Positions 19,838-23,850 of a stretch of 23,850 nucleotides of DNA are shown one piece after another. Below the pieces are notes generated by a model, which worked only from the letters and a program-made list of their open reading frames with translations, did not search any database and was not told the origin of the DNA. The position numbers and the translations under genes were made by a program. The first letter of the stretch is position 1. Each line of letters opens with the position of its first letter. Location: NCBI GenBank assembly GCA_900073065.1, contig FJOG01000079.1:32676-56525 (forward strand), given 5' to 3'. The stretch comes from Phialocephala subalpina (Eukaryota > Ascomycota > Leotiomycetes > Helotiales > Mollisiaceae).

Positions 19838-19867
19838 CACGTGACGAGTTTTCACCCGACTTGATTG
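19838..19867 (-). repeat. Element B right terminal inverted repeat
   Basis: Its reverse complement reads CAATCAAGTCGG and then ends in the same AAAACTCGTCACGTG block as the left end. Confidence 0.88.
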
Positions 19868-19869
19868 TA

Positions 19870-20071
19870 CTTAAAAACTAAATATTATAAAATATTTCTG
19901 AAGATTATAATAAATAAATTAGAATTAAAATATATGTAATAAAGATTAGAATTTTATCTTTAAGCGGCTTAAAATACTTTAGACTAAGAATTATTTGATA
20001 CTTTAAATGCAAGTATAAGTGCTCGAATAAAAGCTATTATTAAGGCCAAGGAGTAATACACAAAATATTAA
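19870..20071 (+). pseudogene. Element A transposase, C-terminal part
   Basis: This continues the frame broken at 12,162. Removing element B restores IEYI-x-x-YLKN, the expected residues after the catalytic Glu. Farther on, ELFDTLNASISARIKAIIKA with a stop and YTKY after it matches the C-terminal end of Tc1-type transposases. The stop before YTKY stands where Trp is usual. A frameshift separates the two stretches. Confidence 0.8.
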
Positions 20072-20225
20072 ATTTAATTTTAAATATTTTCGAGAGATTT
20101 TTATATTATTAGAGAAAAGATATATAAGCGCATTAATAGTATTAATCAGATTTTAATTTGAATTATAATTAGTAAAGTTATATAAAGTTTAAGTTTTTGG
20201 AAAATATAGGGTGCAGGGTCAAAAA

Positions 20226-20256
20226 AAAAATCACGGGAACTTTAGGGCACTGACTG
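20226..20256 (-). repeat. Element A right terminal inverted repeat
   Basis: Its reverse complement starts CAGTCAGTGCCCTAAAG. It is followed directly by the TA duplication and the rest of the split 35-bp repeat. Confidence 0.9.
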
Positions 20257-20258
20257 TA

Positions 20259-21038
20259 GCCACTTAATGACGTATCGACATCAGCTGATGTAAGATTCTC
20301 GACCCAGAAGAGCTTCAAACCTCCAACTCGCCGCTCGTTATATTTCTCTCTACATAAAAATTTCCCATTCCATATATTGACGAGAAATTCAAGCAAATGG
20401 CATCTCAAGAAGAAGCAAAACAATCTTTATCGTGGAAGGTGTAACGGAGTTAGACCACTTTTTGCAGCTAGGCTTTACGTGAAGGCTTTATCATCGCAAT
20501 ATCACCCACCTCATACCTCTCGTTCCAAGTTCCCTCCGAGACCCCCACTCTGCTATGGTTGGCCGTAACACGGCAGAGCGACGCTGGTTGGTGAGTTCTT
20601 GCTTACCTCGTTAAGCGAGAAGCCCCCTGTTAATATTCCTCAGGGGTATCTGCCAAGGGGTCGCTGCCTCTCGAGAATTGAGAATGAATCAGTGATCCCA
20701 CGACAAACCCAGGGTCACAAAATAGAAGTCTTTGGGTTTTACCCACGCTTGCGAAGACTTGTAAGGCCCGAAGGTACGTGTCCCTGCATCTGCAGACAAG
20801 AGACGGTAGCACAAGTATTAAACTCAGTACCCAGCTGCGAGCAGGTTCTGATTTCCACCCCACACACTTCTAACTCAGGAGAACTTACCTCTAGCCTCTT
20901 CAGTAGACCATTCTGACGTATACTCAAGAAAACATAAAACTATCGATTGTATTCTGTTCGTTCCACTAATCCTTTAGAAGGGCAGCGAGCATCAAACCGC
21001 TCATTCTTGTTTGCTGTACGCCGATATATGGCCATTTG
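20259..21038. other. Region between nested transposon and glycosyltransferase
   Basis: Starts with the second half of the 35-bp repeat (20,259-20,276). No frame gives a recognisable protein. A 105-codon plus-strand frame (20,599-20,916) and a 77-codon antisense frame overlap each other and neither has a domain. A short inverted repeat (AAGTCTT...AAGACTT, near 20,728-20,761) is noted without interpretation. Confidence 0.45.
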
Positions 21039-22419
21039 ATGCCAATCCGCGCAATTGGCAAAGGCAAGCTCTTCCTGCCACCATTCTTATCCAACTCTAA
21101 ACCAGAAATCATAGTCCTCTGGGTCTAGGATCAAACACTTCTGACGACTTCTAGAACTTATCGCTCGTGGTTACGAAGTCACGTTCGTAACCGGATCTGC
21201 GTATCGCAAAATCATCGAAGAAATCCGCGCATCACTTGTACCTCTCTCCGGATACGGCGACTATACCGAAGCAGAGATCGACGAAAGATGGCCGGTTAGG
21301 GAGACATTGCCTAAAGGCCCAGTTCAGCTGGCTTTTGATCTGGAGGAATGTTTCATTAAGTCCATACCATCTCAACACGAGGCTCAGCAAACCGCGTTGA
21401 GGATCCTCAAAGAAAAGCACCCTGGCAGACCGATCATTCTTCTGAATGAAGGCATATTCTACGGATCGTTGCCAGAAATGGCTGGTGCCCCCGGTCTCTG
21501 CCCCACAGCAGCTATTTCCCTTGGAATCGTCCCCCTCGCTCTCTCAAGCATCGACTGCCCACCCTTCGGCCTCGGTCTCCCACCAGACAGCTCTCCAGAG
21601 GGCCGAGAGAGAAACAAGGCAATGAACAAAGGCATTCAGGAGCAGCTGCTTGCAAAAGCGCAGGCTACATTCCTGGAAATCATGGAAACCTTAGGTGCAA
21701 GGCGAGAAGGATTGCCGTTCTTTATAGACGCTGGATACCGTCTGCCAGATCGATTCCTGCAGATGTGTATTCCTTCCGTCGAGTATCCCCGAAGCGACGC
21801 TCCGCCAAGCATCACATTCTCTGGCGGTCTTCCCAAGGGCCATCGCGATGCGTTTTTCGATCCTCCAGCCTGGTGGGACGAAATTATCACCAACAAATTG
21901 AAGAAAATTGTCCTTGTGTCTCAGGGATCCCTCGCAGTGAACTTCTCGGACTTAATTGTCCCGACAATGATTGGTCTTCAGGATCGAGAGGACATCATTG
22001 TTGTAGTTGCATTGGGGAAGAAGGGTGCTACTCTGCCGGAAGGTACACTGGTCCCGGCTAATGCTCGCGTCGGTAGCTTTGTTCCATTCGATGACGTACT
22101 GCCTCATTGTGCTGTATTTGTCACGAATGGAGGTTATGGTGCTTTTCAGCATGCTGTTGGGAATGGCGTACCCTTGGTCTTTGGAGGTACTACGGAAGAC
22201 AAGTTTGAGATTGCTGCGAGAGCTGAGTGGGCTGGTGTTGCTGTAAATTTGAAGACTTCGGCACCAACTCCAGAAGCTGTGTTGGCGGCTGTGGACGAGA
22301 TAATTTCGGGGCCGAAGTATAAGGAAAGATCCTTAGTGCTGGAGGCTGAAATGGCTACTTTTGACCCGATGGAAATTGTGATGAAGACTATTAAGGAGTT
22401 GGCTGCTAGGGAGCCTTAG
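21039..22419 (+). pseudogene. UDP-glycosyltransferase (GT-B fold), broken at the N-terminus
   Basis: Resembles fungal GT1-family UDP-sugar glycosyltransferases that decorate lipophilic molecules. From 21,145 to the TAG at 22,417-22,419 one intronless frame covers most of the protein: LIARGYEVTFVTGSAYRKII, QLAFDLEECFIKSIPSQHEA, then the C-terminal donor-binding region FVPFDDVLPHCAVFVTNGGY and GVPLVFGGTTEDKFEIAARA, equivalent to the HGG...DQ signature with Asn for His. The natural N-terminus (ATG 21,039, KLFLPPFLSNSKPEIIVLW) is one frame away. The join at about 21,120-21,145, where the conserved G-H-x-x-P loop should be, contains a frameshift and stops in both frames (TAG 21,126, TGA 21,142). 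A 32-nt intron would be too short and out of frame. It is a recent pseudogene unless the assembly is wrong here. Confidence 0.82.
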
Positions 22420-22671
22420 GAGATTCAATTCTTCTTCACTTTGTTCTTATATATTTGTCTATGCCTTCAGACAAACGCATCATGCAAGGAGAAACCACGG
22501 CATTGCGAAGCATGGCCTTGAGTAGCACAGCTCTTCTGAATAGTTTCGCAATCTTCACGACAACACAGTAGTATGTGCGAGACTCAAATCGACTGCCGCT
22601 CCTCTTTTCCCTGTGAACCTGTAAATGAAAGAAATTTCTAGGAATCAACTCGTCAAACTTGATTTGACTCA
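22420..22671. other. 3' flank of the glycosyltransferase
   Basis: No convincing gene. A 78-codon antisense frame has no domain character. Confidence 0.4.
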
Positions 22672-22860
22672 CTACCTCAACGCTTTACCTCTCCTCATCG
22701 ATACTCCCATCTCATAATAAAGAATCCCAACAAACCAGCGGCTTACTACGATTGAAAACATGTAAGATTCAGCGTCAGCGACTTCCTCGGCGTCATCGAG
22801 CTTACCAACAAGATCCGGAGGGAATTTATTAGTGTGCCGAGCCAATTCAAGAAAATCTCC
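22672..22860 (-). pseudogene. Terminal exon of an unrecognised protein
   Basis: On the minus strand, about 60 codons read like real protein: FLELARHTNKFPPDLVGKLD, then DAESYMFSIVVSRWFVGILY and YEMGVSMRRGKALR before a TAG at 22,674-22,672. The mix of acidic, aromatic and hydrophobic positions is typical of a conserved domain, but I cannot name the family. The same frame hits stops upstream near 22,940, and no matching upstream exon is visible before the LTR at 23,192. It is probably a leftover 3' exon; it could instead be the end of a gene with undetected exons. Confidence 0.4.
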
Positions 22861-23191
22861 GATGAGTAGGTTGATTATTGGGCAGATACAATTGGGGAGG
22901 TTAATCTGGGGAGATCAGTTTGGGAAGATTTATCAATCAGATATGGGGAGAATATATATAGGAAGATGGACTAGAAGAAATGTGGTAATTCCTTCACTTT
23001 GGAAAATCCTAGATTAATTCTGAAAGATGGAAGTCTGCTTCTATTACTATGATTGATCTATGAGAGAAAGTGTTCAAGGATGGGAATCGAGGAGACTGAA
23101 AGTCTGCCTTCTGATCAAGTTTGCCGAACAGGTTTGTGACTTATGAGATGCTACGAGGTCTGGGCATTATACTGTGGGTAAAAGATCATAT
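22861..23191. other. Spacer with irregular TTGGGGAG-like reiterations
   Basis: Between about 22,877 and 22,955 the motif [AT]TGGGGAG or a close variant occurs about four times at roughly 20-base spacing, on the plus strand. No gene is seen. Confidence 0.35.
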
Positions 23192-23315
23192 TGTTAAGTC
23201 TAGAGAGCTAACTAAAGAAGAGAGTAAGGATATAAGAGTCTACGAGATTACCCTTGAACTATACTCTATATAGAATGAGAGTTTGACTCACTACACGTGA
23301 CTAGCAATTGATACA
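23192..23315 (-). repeat. Probable retroelement 3' LTR (about 124 bp)
   Basis: Begins TGTTAAGTCTAGAGAGC and ends ATTGATACA on the plus strand, so it has TG...CA termini. On the minus strand it is immediately preceded by CCTGGGGGGG, a good polypurine tract (23,316-23,322). Just before that, a Copia-like terminal reading VRLVASRPGG is seen at about 23,350-23,320. The left edge is inferred from the TG terminus only. The body of the element would lie to the right and is now AT-rich and unreadable. Confidence 0.5.
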
Positions 23316-23322
23316 CCCCCCC
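23316..23322 (-). other. Polypurine tract of the right-edge retroelement
   Basis: Seven C on the plus strand (G7 on the minus strand) abut the LTR terminus. This is the usual place and composition for priming plus-strand DNA synthesis in LTR retroelements. Confidence 0.45.
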
Positions 23323-23850
23323 AGGTCGAGAGGCAACGAGTCTTACTACAGTAGATAGGAGAGAAGTGAAGCTATTCACAAAGGTAAATGCGTAATTACT
23401 AAAATAATACTTAATAATTAATAATTTACTTTTATTGAAATATTTTTCCAAAATATTAATATTAATATTATTAAAATATATAAAATAAATATAAAATAAA
23501 TATTTTAAAATATATAATTTATAATAAAGAATTTTTTTATTTTTATTTATTTCTAAAGAAATATTAAAAGTAATATTTATTTTAAACGTTTATTTAATAA
23601 TTTATTCAATAAATAATTTATTATATAATAAAATTCTAAAAATATATTCGAAAGGAAATTAATATTAATATATATAATATATATCTTCTTTATAATTACT
23701 CTTTTAATACGCTTCGTAAAACTATTCTAATTATATATATTCGAAAAAATGAATTTAATAATAAAAATTTTTCGTTAATTAATTTATATTAATTTCTATT
23801 AAATAAAATTTATTTATCGATTTTAATAATTATTATTTAAAACTTTACTT
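23323..23850. other. AT-rich, RIP-like right edge
   Basis: From about 23,390 the sequence is almost only A and T, like the left edge. It probably represents the decayed body of the retroelement whose 3' LTR ends at 23,315. No coding could be read. Confidence 0.6.

Larger units (their letters stand above)
12165..19867 (-). mobile_element. Element B: second Tc1/mariner-like transposon, nested in A
   Basis: Inverted repeats of about 30 bp share AAAACTCGTCACGTG at both ends and are flanked by TA at 12,163-12,164 and 19,868-19,869. Without the copia insertion and its duplicated 5 bp it is about 1.3 kb, with a single minus-strand transposase. Its sequence is unrelated to element A in the repeats and lies in the opposite orientation. 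It is much less AT-rich than A and keeps most of its reading frame. Confidence 0.88.
11173..20256 (+). mobile_element. Element A: Tc1/mariner-like DNA transposon (outermost)
   Basis: Terminal inverted repeats of about 31 bp share GTGCCCTAAAGTTCCCGT and are flanked by TA target duplications at 11,171-11,172 and 20,257-20,258. Once the nested element B (12,165-19,867) and its extra TA are removed, the element is about 1.38 kb, typical for Tc1/mariner. It carries one plus-strand transposase frame, now full of stops. The AT content and number of stops make it the most decayed of the three nested elements, as expected for the first to arrive. Confidence 0.88.

Noticed and set aside
20178..20423. 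81-codon minus-strand frame across the right end of element A
   Set aside because: It runs through a transposon terminus, so the continuous frame is accidental.
1..23850. CRISPR array, rRNA, prophage or bacterial operon signals
   Set aside because: None seen; introns and transposon types show the window is fungal.

Overview
The window looks like an accessory, repeat-rich piece of a filamentous ascomycete genome (Pezizomycotina). The evidence is short 50-80 nt introns with GT...AG ends, a heterokaryon-incompatibility (HET) domain relic, fungal Tc1/mariner and Ty1/copia elements, and heavy C-to-T/G-to-A decay resembling repeat-induced point mutation (RIP). The class cannot be fixed from sequence alone. 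Both ends (about 1-735 and 23,390-23,850) are extremely AT-rich, and the right one is entered through what looks like the 3' LTR and polypurine tract of another retroelement.

Left half (2.4-10.2 kb). Two genes appear intact: a secreted type-B carboxylesterase (three exons, full catalytic triad) and a 218-residue SRPBCC-like protein. A third, a single-pass membrane protein with a four-exon ricin-B-type lectin ectodomain, is intact except for an unresolved N-terminus at a 21-bp tandem repeat that contains the only N of the window. Between them lie relics: a TPR fragment abutting the C-terminal part of an SMP-30-like beta-propeller, a lysine/arginine-rich protein of unknown function broken by one in-frame TAG, and a frameshifted fragment of another unknown protein.

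Centre (10.9-20.3 kb). This is a three-level nested transposon. Element A (Tc1/mariner-like, about 1.4 kb of its own sequence) sits in the second copy of a 35-bp tandem repeat beside a broken HET domain. Element B (another Tc1/mariner-like, about 1.3 kb) is inserted in A's transposase just after the third catalytic residue. Element C (a 6.4-kb copia retrotransposon on the minus strand with two 251-bp LTRs) is inserted in B's transposase. Target duplications are readable at all three levels (TA, TA, GTAGA), so the order of insertion A, then B, then C is fixed. All three are inactivated, mostly by C:G-to-T:A transitions.

Right half (20.3-23.9 kb). A UDP-glycosyltransferase gene is well preserved over its C-terminal 425 or so codons but has a frameshift and a stop in the N-terminal glycine/histidine loop. 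It is followed by the terminal exon of an unrecognised minus-strand protein, then the LTR and the AT-rich edge.

No operon-like or pathway-like grouping is visible. I found no convincing new molecular system. The notable content is the datable insertion stack, the all-transition LTR mosaic, and the high proportion of recently broken genes beside intact ones.
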